A model generated the notes under the pieces. The model had not been told where the DNA came from and did not search any database. It worked only from the letters and a program-made list of their open reading frames with translations. Shown here piece after piece: positions 33,801-42,453 of a DNA stretch of 64,000 nucleotides. Position 1 is the stretch's first letter; each line of letters begins with the position of its first letter. The stretch spans positions 1 through 64,000 of the forward strand of contig NZ_MSXW01000019.1 of the NCBI RefSeq assembly GCF_001945445.1. Reading direction: 5' to 3'. A program made the position numbers and the translations under genes. Source of the DNA: Pseudomonas sp. PA27(2017). GTDB taxonomy: Bacteria; Pseudomonadota; Gammaproteobacteria; Pseudomonadales; Pseudomonadaceae.

Positions 33801-34342
33801 CACAGCGCGGTGTCATCGAGGGGCTTCACGCCGCTGCGGGCGTTGCGCAGTTGATCATGCCCGTCGGCCCAGTCCGCCAGCCAGTCGGCGCGGTACACCT
33901 GGTACTGGTCGAACAGGTCGGCCAGGCGCTCGGCCAGCTGGTGACGCTTGCGCAGGTCGGCGTCGTCGGCCAGAAAGCGGCGTAGCGGCGCGAAACAGGG
34001 CTCGTCGAGCAGGCTCGGCAACAGGCGCATCAGCCGCCAGGTCAGCGGCGCCTTGTCCAGCGGCGACTGCTGGGGAATCGCCTCGCTGCCCAGCACCGTG
34101 CGGTAGGCCTGCCAGAGAAAGCGCGCCGGCAGGCTCACATCGGTGGCCGCCGCGATGCCGCAGCCGTCCTGCTCGGCCAGCGCCAGCTTGAGCCACTGGG
34201 CGATACCGTTGCTCTGTACCAGCAGCACCTCGTTCTCCAGCGGGCGCAGCGGGTACCGACGCATCCACTCCACCGCCAGGGCGCGTAGCTCCTCGAGGCG
34301 GTTGCCATGGATGACGATCAGACCGGGGTTAAGCGCCGACAT
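30890..34342 (-). CDS. recC: Exodeoxyribonuclease V gamma subunit RecC
   Basis: This 1150-residue subunit holds RecB and RecD and recognises Chi through a dead helicase fold. LIVIHGNRLEELRALAVEWMRRYPL opens the protein. Family blocks include VQSNGIAQWLKLALA, RLAELFDQYQVYRADW-like sequence, RVTVFGISSLPAQMLEALAA, DIIVMVPDVNTYAAHI, and RFLAGAVNVCTLMPMRAIPFRHLCLLGMNDGDYPR. It is first in the recCBD operon, with a gap of 300 bp upstream that contains a repeat. The Chi sequence it recognises cannot be predicted here. Confidence 0.96.
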   Translation of the reverse strand: MSALNPGLIVIHGNRLEELRALAVEWMRRYPLRPLENEVLLVQSNGIAQWLKLALAEQDGCGIAAATDVSLPARFLWQAYRTVLGSEAIPQQSPLDKAPLTWRLMRLLPSLLDEPCFAPLRRFLADDADLRKRHQLAERLADLFDQYQVYRADWLADWADGHDQLRNARSGVKPLDDTALWQPLLWRTLLADVGEEHLSQSRAGVHPRFVSRLAELDAPHRGLPRRVTVFGISSLPAQMLEALAAMARFSQVMLYVHNPSQHHWGDIVEDKDLLRHEYRRHKRKAGGQAGQVGQLGLFDVEALHQHGQPLLASWGKQGRDYINLLDQYDEPQRYREQFERIDLFSAMDEGTLLGQLHNDILDLRPVEESRTHWPAVDPARDHSLRFHVAHSAQREVEVLHDHLLAAFSADPTLRPRDIIVMVPDVNTYAAHIRAVFGQFAGDDPRFIPFTLADQGLRGKEPLVIALEHLLRLPDSRFSVSEILDLLDVAAVRARFAIADEQLPLLRRWLEGAGVRWGLDAEQREGLGLGAGLEQNSWRFGLRRMLLGYAVGGAGARAGIEPFDEIGGLDAALIGPLTRLLDALELHGDSLAETLLPVTWGERLRALLDDFFLPQDERDEVLRNQAQDALEGWLELCDAASLEEALPLAVVREAWLGGLDQGGLSQRFLAGAVNVCTLMPMRAIPFRHLCLLGMNDGDYPRSQAPLDFDLMGGDYRPGDRSRREDDRYLLLEALLAVRERLYISWVGRSIRDNTERPPSVLIGQLRDHLASAWRLAGGGDLLHALTTEHPLQPFSRRYFSGDGPLFSYVHEWAASHRAPLAPASEQPLGAYVVDDALNLETLQRFLRDPVKQFFTGRLNVHLDEAEQAELDAEPFALDGLQRHQIQQEMLQAAALALQENQPVDAALERAARRIQRSGRLPVAGFGERLRAQLLEPLPAQLQGYAALLARWPERLPSPLRLSFAHGDLALEDWLGDLYAAGDALARLELQPGGLKRKDLSYKWHRLLRPWVSHVAAAACGHPLTTLLVAEDVRLAFDPLSQADAEHLLRQWLDGYAAGMQAPLPVAIRTVAAWFAQLAKSEDEDKAADAARKVYEGDGHTTTGEVQQSASLARQYPDFDALLSDGQFAQWGAVLYQSLFEAAISELQDDQP

Positions 34343-34467
34343 GCAGAATTCCTGAGAGCAGAATCAGACGACGAATGATGACAGAGCATGGCGACGAGGT
34401 GTGACGCGCCGCAGGATTTTAGCGCTCACGAATTGATGTTGGCGCTTAGAGCCTGTTCAAAGTCTCG

Positions 34468-34629
34468 CGAGCTAGAGCAATGCAAGGCCTGGGCGGCCCC
34501 GCAAAAACAGGCGAGGACCGGTCGGAGTCGCGCTCGACTTTACGAGCTGTAAATGAGCAGTCTGACGGGAACGCCTAGTTTGGGCTGGCAATCCAGCCTG
34601 TTTTTAACGCCGCAGTGCCGACGCGCAGC
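34468..34629 (-). repeat. Dispersed ~165-bp repeat, copy 2
   Basis: This copy is in reverse orientation to the one at 6994-7158. The two conserved arms, at 34595-34629 and about 34468-34513, include GCAAAAACAGGCG and AGCCTGTTTTTAACGCCGC. The central 80 bases differ. It lies upstream of recC and just downstream of the PhyH-like gene. Most of the 34343-34646 gap is this repeat, and I see no gene there. Confidence 0.8.
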
Positions 34630-34646
34630 AGACTTTGCACAGGTTC

Positions 34647-35423
34647 TTAGCCGACATCCTTGCGCGTGGTGCGCTGGTTGCTGATCCGCGCGCGGCGAAA
34701 GTTCCAGCCCAGAAAAAGCCGCGAGGCCAGGTTGTCGCGGCTGTGGGGTTCACCGTAGTGCAGCAGCACGGTGGAGCGCAGCGCCTTGGGGTCGCAAGGC
34801 TCGTTGGCATGCAGCGAGCGGTAGCCCCAGAAGAAGTAGGCGTTGCCGGGCACGATCTTGATGGTGACAGGTTTCAACCAGCCGCGTTTGACCGCGAAGG
34901 TGACCAGCTTCTGGGTCAGGGTGTTCTGCATCAGCGCCTTTTCCAGAATGTTGAAGTACAGGTTGGAGCGGATGTTGCGCAGGTTGGGGAAGAAGATGAA
35001 GTCGCCGCAGTAACGGCCCTCGGTGGGCGTGACCAGCGGAATCAATGCTGTCAGCGCCGCGGCGTCATAGTGGAAGTAATAGGACTCGCGTTTGCCGCTC
35101 TGCCCCTGCAGGCAGCGTAGCGCCGGAAAGATGTCCGGTGAGCGCGGCGGCTGGCCAATGCCGCCTTGGTAGATCCGCCGGAACAGATCCTTGACCTGCG
35201 GCGAGACGCTCATCTGCTCGAAGATGCTGCCCCTCACGGCGTCCAGCCCCTGCAGGGCGAAGTACTCGTGCTCGTGGCGCTCCACTTCATGGTGGACGTG
35301 GGCGCGGGCGGCCTGCAACTGTTCGTCGGTGAGAAAACCTTCGATAACGGCATACCCATCCCGCTGCATGTCATGGAGCAGGCGTGGTACCTCCTGCGGG
35401 TCGGCTTTGGCGAAGTCGGGCAT
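34647..35423 (-). CDS. Phytanoyl-CoA dioxygenase (PhyH)-like Fe(II)/2-oxoglutarate oxygenase
   Basis: The 258-residue protein begins with a helical region (DPQEVPRLLHDMQRDGYAVIEGFLTDEQL), the usual start of PhyH proteins. Candidate iron ligands are the HYD of SYYFHYDAAALTAL (about 118-120) and the His of WGYRSLHANEPCD (about 207), with Arg in ALRSTVLLHYGEPHS for 2-oxoglutarate. The substrate is unknown. The family hydroxylates a range of small molecules. The start has AAGGA eleven bases upstream. No neighbour suggests a pathway. Confidence 0.7.
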   Translation of the reverse strand: MPDFAKADPQEVPRLLHDMQRDGYAVIEGFLTDEQLQAARAHVHHEVERHEHEYFALQGLDAVRGSIFEQMSVSPQVKDLFRRIYQGGIGQPPRSPDIFPALRCLQGQSGKRESYYFHYDAAALTALIPLVTPTEGRYCGDFIFFPNLRNIRSNLYFNILEKALMQNTLTQKLVTFAVKRGWLKPVTIKIVPGNAYFFWGYRSLHANEPCDPKALRSTVLLHYGEPHSRDNLASRLFLGWNFRRARISNQRTTRKDVG

Positions 35424-35595
35424 GGGGGCGGCGTCCTTAGCTGAGAGCGACGATCAGGCTGCAGGCGACTGCTTTCGAATCGCCTGCAATTGATACAGGT
35501 TCTCACTGTGTAGCCATTGGAACGCCGCAGCACCCGCTTTAGCGCGCGGTTTCTGACGAATGGGTACTGGCCTTAAGATGGCCATTACGCCTCGA

Positions 35596-36153
35596 TCAGG
35601 GCTGTTGCGCCGACCAGCCCGTGCGTATTTCACCGTTATCCAGGCCCTGCACCGAATTGCCGAAAGCGTCCCTGGCATTCAGGTCGGCGCCCTTTTTTGC
35701 CAGACCATCGAGCATTTCCTTGCGCTGGAACAAGGCCGCATACATGGCCGCCGTCTGGCCGCTGTCGTTGCGTTGATCGGGGCTGCAGTCGGCATCGAGC
35801 AGGCGCTTGGCGATGCGCACCTCGCCCTTGAAGATCGCGCCCATCAGCGCGGTATTGCCACGCCGGTCCTGGGCGCAGGCGTCCGCCCCTGCACCCAGCA
35901 GGCGCTCCACCGCGGCGCGGTGACCGTGATAGGCCGCCAGGATCAGCGCGGTGTAGCCCTTGTCGTCAGCCGTATCGAGGTCATAACCCGCAGCGATGAA
36001 TTCATCGAGCATCGCCACGTTGCCCTCACGGGCGGCCTGGAAGTAGTAATCGCGCAATTGCGCCTGAATGCGCTCGGCATCCGGCGGCGGTGTGCCGGCC
36101 AGCAGCGGCGCGGCAACAGCCAGCGCAAGGGCGAAACAGAACGTACGCAGCAT
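35596..36153 (-). CDS. ankB: Ankyrin-repeat protein AnkB
   Basis: The protein has 185 residues from MLRTFCFALALAVAAPLLAG, a signal-like or membrane-anchoring segment with a strong SD (GGAGGATT). The longer reading adds 21 unlikely residues. About four ankyrin repeats follow (DKGYTALILAAYHGHRAAVERLLGAGAD, RRGNTALMGAIFKGE, DSGQTAAMYAALFQRKEM, DAFGNSVQGL). In P. aeruginosa ankB is the second gene of the katB-ankB operon and is needed for full KatB activity and peroxide resistance. Here it also follows katB, 80 bp downstream. Confidence 0.9.
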   Translation of the reverse strand: MLRTFCFALALAVAAPLLAGTPPPDAERIQAQLRDYYFQAAREGNVAMLDEFIAAGYDLDTADDKGYTALILAAYHGHRAAVERLLGAGADACAQDRRGNTALMGAIFKGEVRIAKRLLDADCSPDQRNDSGQTAAMYAALFQRKEMLDGLAKKGADLNARDAFGNSVQGLDNGEIRTGWSAQQP

Positions 36154-36233
36154 GCAATCCTCCCGAGCGGCATTGCGCCGCATCTGGTCGCGGCGTGCGG
36201 CTCGCCCGAGCTGCACGCCATGAGCTGGCAGGC

Positions 36234-37772
36234 CTAGTCCTGCAGCTTGGCAGCCAGCGCCTTGACGCGGGCCAGGTCGCCCTTGGCTACTTTGGTCAAC
36301 CCCTCGCCGTACTGCGCATCGGCCTTGTAGAAGAACGACAGCATGATGTGCTTGCTCTCGTCCTCGGCTTCGGCCAGAGCGCCGCCCAGGCTGGCGATCA
36401 GGTCGTCCTGCATCTTCTTGTCGTAGGAGCGGTACAGCTCACCGGCCTGCTTGAAGTTCTGCTCGCGCTGGATCTTCTTCTGCTCGGTGCTGCCGCTCAG
36501 TGGCAGGTTGCTGTAGCGCGCGTGCTCGCTGGCAGGCCGCGGGTTGATGCGGCTGGGCTCGTAGTTCACCTCTGTAGTGGTATGCCCGCTGTTCGCCGCG
36601 CCATCCTGGTTGCCGTTGTTGACCGGCACCTTGGCCTGGTTGATAGGCAGAAAGGCGTGGTTGGCGCCCAGCCGGTACATTTGCGTGTCGGCATAGGAGA
36701 ACAGTCGGCCTTGCAGCAGGCGATCCTCGGAGGGCTCGATGCCCGGCACCAGGTTGGAGGGCGCCATGGCCACCTGCTCGGTTTCCTGGAACACGTTGTC
36801 CGGGTTCTTGTTCAAGACCATCTGGCCGATCTTCTTGTAGGGCACGTCCGGCCAGATCTTGGTGGCATCCAGCGGGTCGAAGTCGTACCTGGCCAGGTCA
36901 GCCGGTTCGAGCACCTGGATGTACAAATCCCACTTGGGGTAGTCGCCAGCGTTGATCGTGGTGATCAGGTCGCGGCTCATGTGGTTGAAATCCTTGCCCT
37001 GGATCTGCTCGGTCTGCTTGGGGTCGTTGTTCTTGATGCCCTGCTGGCTGCGCCACTGGAACTTGACGTAACGGTACTCGTTCCTGGCGTTGACCAGCTT
37101 GTAGGCGTGCACGCTGTTGCCGTTCATTTGCCGGTAGTTGGCCGGCGTACCCTCGTTGGAATACAGCAGCGTCAGGGTGCGAGTGGCTTCGGGCACGTGG
37201 CTGAAGAAGTCGAACTGGGTGCGGTTGCTGCCGTAGTTGGTGTTGGGGTCGGGCTTGAAGGCGTGCACCATGTCCGGGAACTTGATGGCATCGCGGATGA
37301 AGAAGGTCGGAAAGTTGTTGCCGACCAGGTCCCAGTTGCCTTCGCTGGTGTAGAACTTGGTGGCGAAGCCGCGTGGGTCGCGCAGGGTTTCCGGGGAGTG
37401 GTTGCCGTGCACCACGCTGGAGAAGCGCACGAACACCGGCGTGGTGGTGCCCTTGGTGAAGACCTTGGCGCGGGTCAGGTCGGCGATGTCTGCCGTGGCG
37501 GTGAATTCGCCATGGGCGCCGGTACCGCGGGCATGCACCACGCGCTCGGGGATGCGCTCGCGGTCGAAGCGCTGCAGCTTCTGGATCAGTTGCACGTCCT
37601 GCAGCAGGGTTGGGCCGGTGTCGCCTGCGGTCTGCGAGTTCTGGTTGTCGCCCACCGGCGCGCCGTTGTCGCGGGTCAAGGGCGCGGCCTGGGCCGAGAG
37701 ACTGAGCAGCGAGGCGGACAAGGCCGCAGTCATCAAGCCAAGGGCGGGCGCCCGTTGGGTCGTGGGTTTCAT
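36234..37772 (-). CDS. katB: Inducible catalase KatB
   Basis: This 512-residue monofunctional haem catalase has an N-terminal signal peptide (MKPTTQRAPALGLMTAALSA, cleaved near AQAAPL), as does P. aeruginosa KatB. FDRERIPERVVHARGTGAHG holds the catalytic His, VRFSSVVHGNHSPETLRDPRGFA and NNFPTFFIRDAIKFPDMVHAFKP are classic, and RLFSYADTQMYRLGANH carries the haem-ligand Tyr. The start is chosen at GAGGA-ACTCACCC-ATG. The longer reading adds 36 residues before the signal. It likely destroys peroxide in the periplasm or cytoplasm and is probably under OxyR. Confidence 0.95.
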   Translation of the reverse strand: MKPTTQRAPALGLMTAALSASLLSLSAQAAPLTRDNGAPVGDNQNSQTAGDTGPTLLQDVQLIQKLQRFDRERIPERVVHARGTGAHGEFTATADIADLTRAKVFTKGTTTPVFVRFSSVVHGNHSPETLRDPRGFATKFYTSEGNWDLVGNNFPTFFIRDAIKFPDMVHAFKPDPNTNYGSNRTQFDFFSHVPEATRTLTLLYSNEGTPANYRQMNGNSVHAYKLVNARNEYRYVKFQWRSQQGIKNNDPKQTEQIQGKDFNHMSRDLITTINAGDYPKWDLYIQVLEPADLARYDFDPLDATKIWPDVPYKKIGQMVLNKNPDNVFQETEQVAMAPSNLVPGIEPSEDRLLQGRLFSYADTQMYRLGANHAFLPINQAKVPVNNGNQDGAANSGHTTTEVNYEPSRINPRPASEHARYSNLPLSGSTEQKKIQREQNFKQAGELYRSYDKKMQDDLIASLGGALAEAEDESKHIMLSFFYKADAQYGEGLTKVAKGDLARVKALAAKLQD

Positions 37773-37872
37773 GGGTGAGTCCTCGTCGTTTTTATGAGTA
37801 CGCGCGTCATGCGCTCGCACCAAACTACGAGAGGCCGGCCGCCTGGCTAAATTGGAAAAAGCCAGCGCCTTG

Positions 37873-37897
37873 ATAGGCAATGCTTATTACCTGATAG
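37873..37897. promoter_or_regulatory. Possible OxyR half-site array upstream of katB
   Basis: ATAG-N7-TTAT followed by another ATAG after 6 bases resembles part of the OxyR pattern (ATAG-N7-CTAT-N7-ATAG-N7-CTAT), but the third spacer is one base short and the fourth element is not seen. It lies about 100 bp before the katB start. Confidence 0.35.
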
Positions 37898-37930
37898 AGC
37901 GAAGCCGTGATAAGCGAAGCGGTGGACAAC

Positions 37931-38285
37931 CCACCGCACATGTGGGGGCGCCGACCTCGGCGCGAAGGATCGTGGCCATGCCGCGATTACGGCGCTGGCC
38001 AGACCATTCGCCCCGGTCGGGGCTCCCACAAGATCCGAGAACCCGGCAATCCCGAATCCCCCACCGCCCGCGTGGGAGCGTCGCCCTCGGCGCGAAGGAT
38101 CGTGGCCATACTGCGATTACGGCGCTGGCCGGACCATTCGCCCCGAGTCGGGGCTCCCACACGACCCCGGACAACCCACCGCACATGTGGGAGCGTCGCC
38201 CTCGGCGCGAAGGATTGTGGCCATGCCGCGGTTACGGCGCTGGCCAGACCATTCGCCCCGAGGCGGGGCTCCCACGGGGCGCCGG
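37931..38285. repeat. Three tandem REP/BIME-like units
   Basis: A unit of about 115-130 bp recurs three times, aligned on CGCGAAGGAT at 37961, 38091 and 38206. Each unit opens with GTGGGAG/GTGGGGG plus CCCTCGGCGCGAAGGAT and closes with CATTCGCCCCG...CGGGGCTCCCAC, so each is itself an inverted REP pair that could fold into a long stem. It fills the katB-chemoreceptor gap, with no credible ORF. Confidence 0.85.
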
Positions 38286-38321
38286 CCGACCCACGCTATC
38301 TCGGATAACCCACCGTGCGCC

Positions 38322-40244
38322 TCACACCCGAAAGTGGCTGACCATCGTTTGCAACTGATTGCCCAGGCGCGCCAGCTCGACACTGGAGGCGGCGGTTTCT
38401 TCGCTGGCTTCGGCAGTCTGCTCGGAGATGTCGCGTACGTTGACCACGCTGCGGCTGATCTCCTCGGCCACTGCGCCCTGCTGCTCGGCGGCAGCGGCGA
38501 TCTGCTGGTTCATCGCCTGGATGTTCGACACCTTGCTGGTGATCGCGCCCAGGGCGTCACCGGCGCGGCGGGTCAGCGCCACGCTGCTGTCGGTCAGCTC
38601 GCGGCTGCCCTGCATGATCGCCGCCACTTGTTGAGTGCCCTGCTGCAGGCCGGCGATCAACCCCTCGATCTCCTCGGTGGATTTCTGCGTGCGCTGGGCC
38701 AGGCCGCGCACCTCGTCCGCCACCACCGCGAAACCACGCCCGGCCTCCCCGGCCCGCGCCGCCTCGATGGCCGCGTTGAGAGCAAGCAGATTGGTCTGCT
38801 CGGCCACGGACTTGATCACATCCATCACCCCGCCGATCTTCTTGCTCTCGCTTTGCAGCTCACCCATCGCCTCGCTGGAGCGGCTAACCTCGGCGGCCAG
38901 GCGGTCGATCTGCGCGATGGCCTCGTCGACCACGCGATCGCCCTGGCTCGCTTCCCGGTCTGCATCCACGGCTGCTTGGGACGCTTCGGCGGCACTGCGC
39001 GCGACCTCTTGCACGGTGGCGGACATCTCCTGCATGGCCGTGGCCACCTGATCGGTCTCCACCTTCTGGCTGTTGACCCCGGCGCTGGTCTGCCCGGTCA
39101 CGGCGGACAGCTGCTCGGCCGCGCTGGCGATCTGGGTAACGCCATCACGAATGCCGCCGATCAGCTCGCGCAGGGTGCTGCCCATACGCCCGATGCCTTG
39201 CTGCAGCACGCCCAGCTCGTCACGGCGGCTGACCTGCAGCGTGTGGCTGAGGTCACCACTGGTGATGCGCTCGACAGCGACCAGGGTTTCCTGCAGCGGC
39301 CGGGTGATCTGCCGGGTGATCAGCCAGGCCGCGAGAATGCCCACCAGCAGCGCCAGCAGGGTGGCGGCCGTCATCATGCGAGTGGCAAAGGCGCTGTCGT
39401 CGTCACGCAGGGTGACCTGCATGGCCAGCAATGCATCGCTGCCCTTGACGATTTCCTGCACCTGGGCGGTCATCGCATCGCGCAATTGCACGCGCTCGGC
39501 GGTTGCCGTGCGATAGGTGCCCAGCAGGCTGCGGTAATCGCGCACGGTGCTTTGCAACTGCTCGATCACGTCGCGGTAGTCACCGGCAAACGCCGTGGTC
39601 AGGCCGCCTAAGCCCTGATCGACCCGCTCGATCTGCTGGTTCAACGCCTGTTCGGTGCGCTCGCTGACGTCGGCGGTGTAGCTCAGCACCCGGTAGCGCA
39701 GGGTCTGCACATCGTCCTTGGCGCGGGCAATGGCCTGGTAACGCGCGAAGCCCGCTTCGCTGCCGGCGGCACTGCGTGACACCTCGTCCCTGACGCGGTC
39801 GATCAGCTCACCGGCGCGGTCGGCCAGGTCGACCATCTCGATACGAGTCTTGTTGGCGGTGGCATAGGCCAAGGTGGTCTTGTCGTAGGCCTGCTGGTAC
39901 TGCTCGATCAGCTCGATCTGCTGCTTGATCAGGCGGATGTTTTCCGGGTTCTGGAAGTGCGGCAGGATTTCCTGTTGCCGCTGAGACAGCACGCGAATCT
40001 GCTGCTGTACCTGCTCACCTTCCGCAGCGCCGCCATTGGAAAGCAGATACTGCAAGCGCGCCACACGCAAGTCGGTCAGGGTGTGGGTCAGCTCGTTGAC
40101 GTCCGTCATGCGCTCGCTGCGCTGCACCACGCTGCCCAGGCTGGTCCAGCCGACGAAGGCCAGGGCCATGGTCAGAAGCAGCACCAGGCCGAAGCCCAAA
40201 GCCAATTTGCGGGTGACGCTGATGTTGCCAAACCATGCCTTCAT
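38322..40244 (-). CDS. Methyl-accepting chemotaxis protein with HBM-like sensor domain
   Basis: The 640-residue chemoreceptor has membrane segments at about 12-32 and 290-312 around a periplasmic domain of about 255 residues. This is all-helical and of the size of helical bimodular (HBM) sensors such as McpS of P. putida. HAMP follows ([23 protein letters not shown]), then the cytoplasmic hairpin with [24 protein letters not shown] and [21 protein letters not shown] receptors bind organic acids or polyamines, but the ligand here cannot be told. There is no CheR-binding pentapeptide at the C-terminus. It is divergent from the DUF421 gene. Confidence 0.92.
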   Translation of the reverse strand: MKAWFGNISVTRKLALGFGLVLLLTMALAFVGWTSLGSVVQRSERMTDVNELTHTLTDLRVARLQYLLSNGGAAEGEQVQQQIRVLSQRQQEILPHFQNPENIRLIKQQIELIEQYQQAYDKTTLAYATANKTRIEMVDLADRAGELIDRVRDEVSRSAAGSEAGFARYQAIARAKDDVQTLRYRVLSYTADVSERTEQALNQQIERVDQGLGGLTTAFAGDYRDVIEQLQSTVRDYRSLLGTYRTATAERVQLRDAMTAQVQEIVKGSDALLAMQVTLRDDDSAFATRMMTAATLLALLVGILAAWLITRQITRPLQETLVAVERITSGDLSHTLQVSRRDELGVLQQGIGRMGSTLRELIGGIRDGVTQIASAAEQLSAVTGQTSAGVNSQKVETDQVATAMQEMSATVQEVARSAAEASQAAVDADREASQGDRVVDEAIAQIDRLAAEVSRSSEAMGELQSESKKIGGVMDVIKSVAEQTNLLALNAAIEAARAGEAGRGFAVVADEVRGLAQRTQKSTEEIEGLIAGLQQGTQQVAAIMQGSRELTDSSVALTRRAGDALGAITSKVSNIQAMNQQIAAAAEQQGAVAEEISRSVVNVRDISEQTAEASEETAASSVELARLGNQLQTMVSHFRV

Positions 40245-40504
40245 GGATCGCTCCGACTACTCGAACAGATGATCAGGAAAGTGCGCGATGGCTGGCCGTG
40301 TTGCCCAGGGCTAAGCCCAAAAGCAGCACCCAGAATCGCTAGATATCACTTTGATATCGCATTGACGTGATACCGCTCACCTTGGTTCAACCAATTTGCG
40401 AGCCAGCTCGTCTAGCACGGCGCTTCGCTGGCCGAGCACATCGAGTTCGACCCATTCGGCTGCCAGGCGGTCTCACCCATATAGGCAGGCTGGCGGAGCG
40501 ATGG

Positions 40505-41197
40505 ATGAACGCATTCGATTGGCAGCGCATGCTGCTGGGTGATTTCCCATTCCTGTTTCTGGGTGAAGTGGCGTTTCGCGCGCTGTTCGCCTTCGTGGTG
40601 GTGTTCGTGTTTCTCAAGGTCAGCGGCCGGCGCGGCATTCGCCAGCTGTCGCTGTTCGAGCTGGTGGTAATCCTCACCCTCGGCTCGGCGGCCGGTGACG
40701 TGTCGTTCTACGACGACGTGCCGCTGCTGCCGGTGGCCATGGTGTTCGTCACCCTGCTGGTGCTGTACCGCGTCACGGTGACGATGATGCGCCGCAGCGA
40801 GCGCATCTCCGACTGGATGGAAGGCAAGCCCGTGACCATCATCAAGGACGGCCTCTACGAGCTGAACAGCCTGGATCACCTGAACATTTCGTCCGATGAA
40901 TTCTTCATGGAGCTGCGCCAGCAAGGCGTCGAGCACCTGGGCCAGGTGCGCCTCGGCATTCTGGAAACCGACGGCGACATGAGCCTGTACTTCTTCGCCG
41001 CCGATGCGGTAAAGCCCGGCCTTAGCGTGTTGCCGGCCGAGCACCGCCGTGACTACCAGCAGGTACCCGAGGCCGGCACCTACGCCTGCGTGCGCTGCGG
41101 CTACACGCAGCCGATGGATGCAGGGCAAGCGGCCAATTGCCCGCGCTGCAGCCAGCGCATCTGGTCGCCAGCGCTGAGCCATGAACGGCTACGCTGA
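40505..41197 (+). CDS. DUF421/YetF-like membrane protein with C-terminal zinc ribbon
   Basis: The 230-residue protein starts at MNAFDWQRMLLGDF, with GGAG five bases before. The longer reading adds 46 residues. Three hydrophobic helices (about 13-95) and a cytoplasmic DUF421 domain (VTIIKDGLYELNSLDHLNISSDEFFMELRQQGV) match YetF/YcaP-type proteins. After that domain is a zinc-ribbon-like tail, YACVRCGYTQ...ANCPRCSQRIW, with two CxxC pairs that common family members lack. The role of DUF421 proteins is poorly known, with links to envelope stress and spore germination in some bacteria. Confidence 0.85.
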   Translation: MNAFDWQRMLLGDFPFLFLGEVAFRALFAFVVVFVFLKVSGRRGIRQLSLFELVVILTLGSAAGDVSFYDDVPLLPVAMVFVTLLVLYRVTVTMMRRSERISDWMEGKPVTIIKDGLYELNSLDHLNISSDEFFMELRQQGVEHLGQVRLGILETDGDMSLYFFAADAVKPGLSVLPAEHRRDYQQVPEAGTYACVRCGYTQPMDAGQAANCPRCSQRIWSPALSHERLR

Positions 41198-41306
41198 TCG
41201 CCACAGCGCCCACCGGAAAAAATCACCTGAACGGTTCTGCATCGTGGCGCCTCTACCCTCCTATCGCGCCAGCAACGAGGCGCCCACAGAAGAAAAGGCC
41301 CGCACC

Positions 41307-41402
41307 ATGACTGCATTTCTGATCGGCTCGGCAGTGGTATTCCTGGCTCTGTTCGTGATTGGCCTGTACTCCGGCGTCACCCTGCTTCACGAACTCGAAT
41401 AA
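41307..41402 (+). CDS. 31-residue single-pass membrane microprotein
   Basis: ATG 41307 opens a 31-residue frame, MTAFLIGSAVVFLALFVIGL and then an 11-residue tail YSGVTLLHELE. One hydrophobic helix fills residues 3-20 and the tail is short and acidic. An AAAAGG motif lies eight bases upstream, and a strong terminator follows within 20 bases of the stop. It may be co-transcribed with the DUF421 gene that ends 109 bp upstream. I do not recognise a family. It could be a small regulator of a membrane protein. Confidence 0.5.
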   Translation: MTAFLIGSAVVFLALFVIGLYSGVTLLHELE

Positions 41403-41419
41403 GCACCGCGCCGACTAGA

Positions 41420-41441
41420 AAACCGGCAAATGCCGGTTTTG
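41420..41441 (+). terminator. Terminator after the microprotein gene
   Basis: AAAACCGGCA and TGCCGGTTTT make a 10-bp stem with a 2-base separation. Either strand shows a T-run, so it can serve the convergent AraC gene too. Confidence 0.8.
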
Positions 41442-41465
41442 TCCCTTAGCGGCAGCACTTATCGA

Positions 41466-42389
41466 TCACACGGCCAGCATGGCTCCGCGTTTTACTGCGC
41501 CTGGCGACATACCCACTGAACGCTTGAAGGCCCGGCTGAACGCCGCCAGTGAGCCATAGCCAAGCGCCTCGGCCACCCGCTCGACCGATACCTGCTCATC
41601 ACGCAGGCACTGCAGTGCCAGGCGCATCCGCAGGTCGGTCAGGTAACGCAATGGGGCGACCCCCAAAGCGCGTAGAAAGCGCTGTGCGAATACCGAGCGC
41701 GACTGCCCTGCCTCGCCTGCCAACGCGGCTACCGTCCACGGCCGTTCCGGGTGTCTATGCATCGACAGCAGCGCCTTGCTCAACCGCGGGTCGTGCAGCG
41801 CACTGATCCACCCGCCCGCCTCGCCATCACCGGCAGTAATCCAGCCCCGTACGATCAGCGCAGCCACCACCTCGGCCAGCCGCGCCAGGATGCCGCCGTG
41901 ACCGGCCAGCAGCAGCAGGGACTCGCGCTCCATCGCCTCGAGCAGCGGACGAATCTCCGGCGCGCAGTCGAGCAGCGTGTCGACACGCATCACCTCCGGC
42001 ATGGCCGCTACCAGCGGCTGCATGCCGCCCAACTCCAGTTGCATGCAACAACTGAAGATAATCGCCGCCTGCGGATCGCACGGCTGAGCGTCGGCCGGCA
42101 GATTCAGGTCGAACGCCTGAATGGCACGGCTGCCAACCTGCGGTGCCGCCAACATCGCGTGCTGCCCGCCACGGGGCAGCAACACCGCATCGCCGCTTTC
42201 CAGGCGGTGCATGTCGCCACCTGGGCTGCGTAGCCAGACAGGCCCACGCGCCACGAAATGAAACTGCCCGCGCCCCAGCTCATTGGTAAAGCCAATGCCC
42301 TGAGCCGCCCGCACCGTAAGGCGACGAAACTGCACACCGCAGAGGCGCATGCCGCCCAGCAGCTCGCTGATCAGGTCATTCGCGCTCAT
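41466..42389 (-). CDS. AraC-family regulator with cupin domain
   Basis: This 307-residue regulator has an N-terminal cupin-type ligand domain (FHFVARGPVWLRSPGG, LESGDAVLLPRGGQHAM) and a C-terminal double helix-turn-helix (WTVAALAGEAGQSRSVFAQRFLRALG, VERVAEALGYGSLAAFSRAFKRSVGMSPG). It is divergent from an alpha/beta hydrolase gene, 114 bp between starts. This arrangement usually means the regulator controls its neighbour. The effector is unknown. Confidence 0.9.
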   Translation of the reverse strand: MSANDLISELLGGMRLCGVQFRRLTVRAAQGIGFTNELGRGQFHFVARGPVWLRSPGGDMHRLESGDAVLLPRGGQHAMLAAPQVGSRAIQAFDLNLPADAQPCDPQAAIIFSCCMQLELGGMQPLVAAMPEVMRVDTLLDCAPEIRPLLEAMERESLLLLAGHGGILARLAEVVAALIVRGWITAGDGEAGGWISALHDPRLSKALLSMHRHPERPWTVAALAGEAGQSRSVFAQRFLRALGVAPLRYLTDLRMRLALQCLRDEQVSVERVAEALGYGSLAAFSRAFKRSVGMSPGAVKRGAMLAV

Positions 42390-42409
42390 GGTGGATCCTC
42401 AGAAGATCA

Positions 42410-42453
42410 GGACGATCGATCAATAATCAAAAACGATTCGTCATGGATCGTCC
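42410..42453. promoter_or_regulatory. Inverted repeat in the AraC/hydrolase divergent promoter
   Basis: GGACGATC at 42410-42417 is inverted as GATCGTCC at 42446-42453 with 28 bases between. Further AT-rich sequence with CGATC/GATTCG pieces lies within. It is a candidate binding region for the divergently encoded AraC-family protein. Confidence 0.45.

Noticed and set aside
36090..37778. Long plus-strand ORF opposite katB
   Set aside because: The minus strand encodes an intact catalase. The opposite reading lacks any recognisable domain.
37931..38285. CRISPR array
   Set aside because: The repeats are long, GC-rich, internally palindromic and only three, with no constant-length unique spacers or cas genes.
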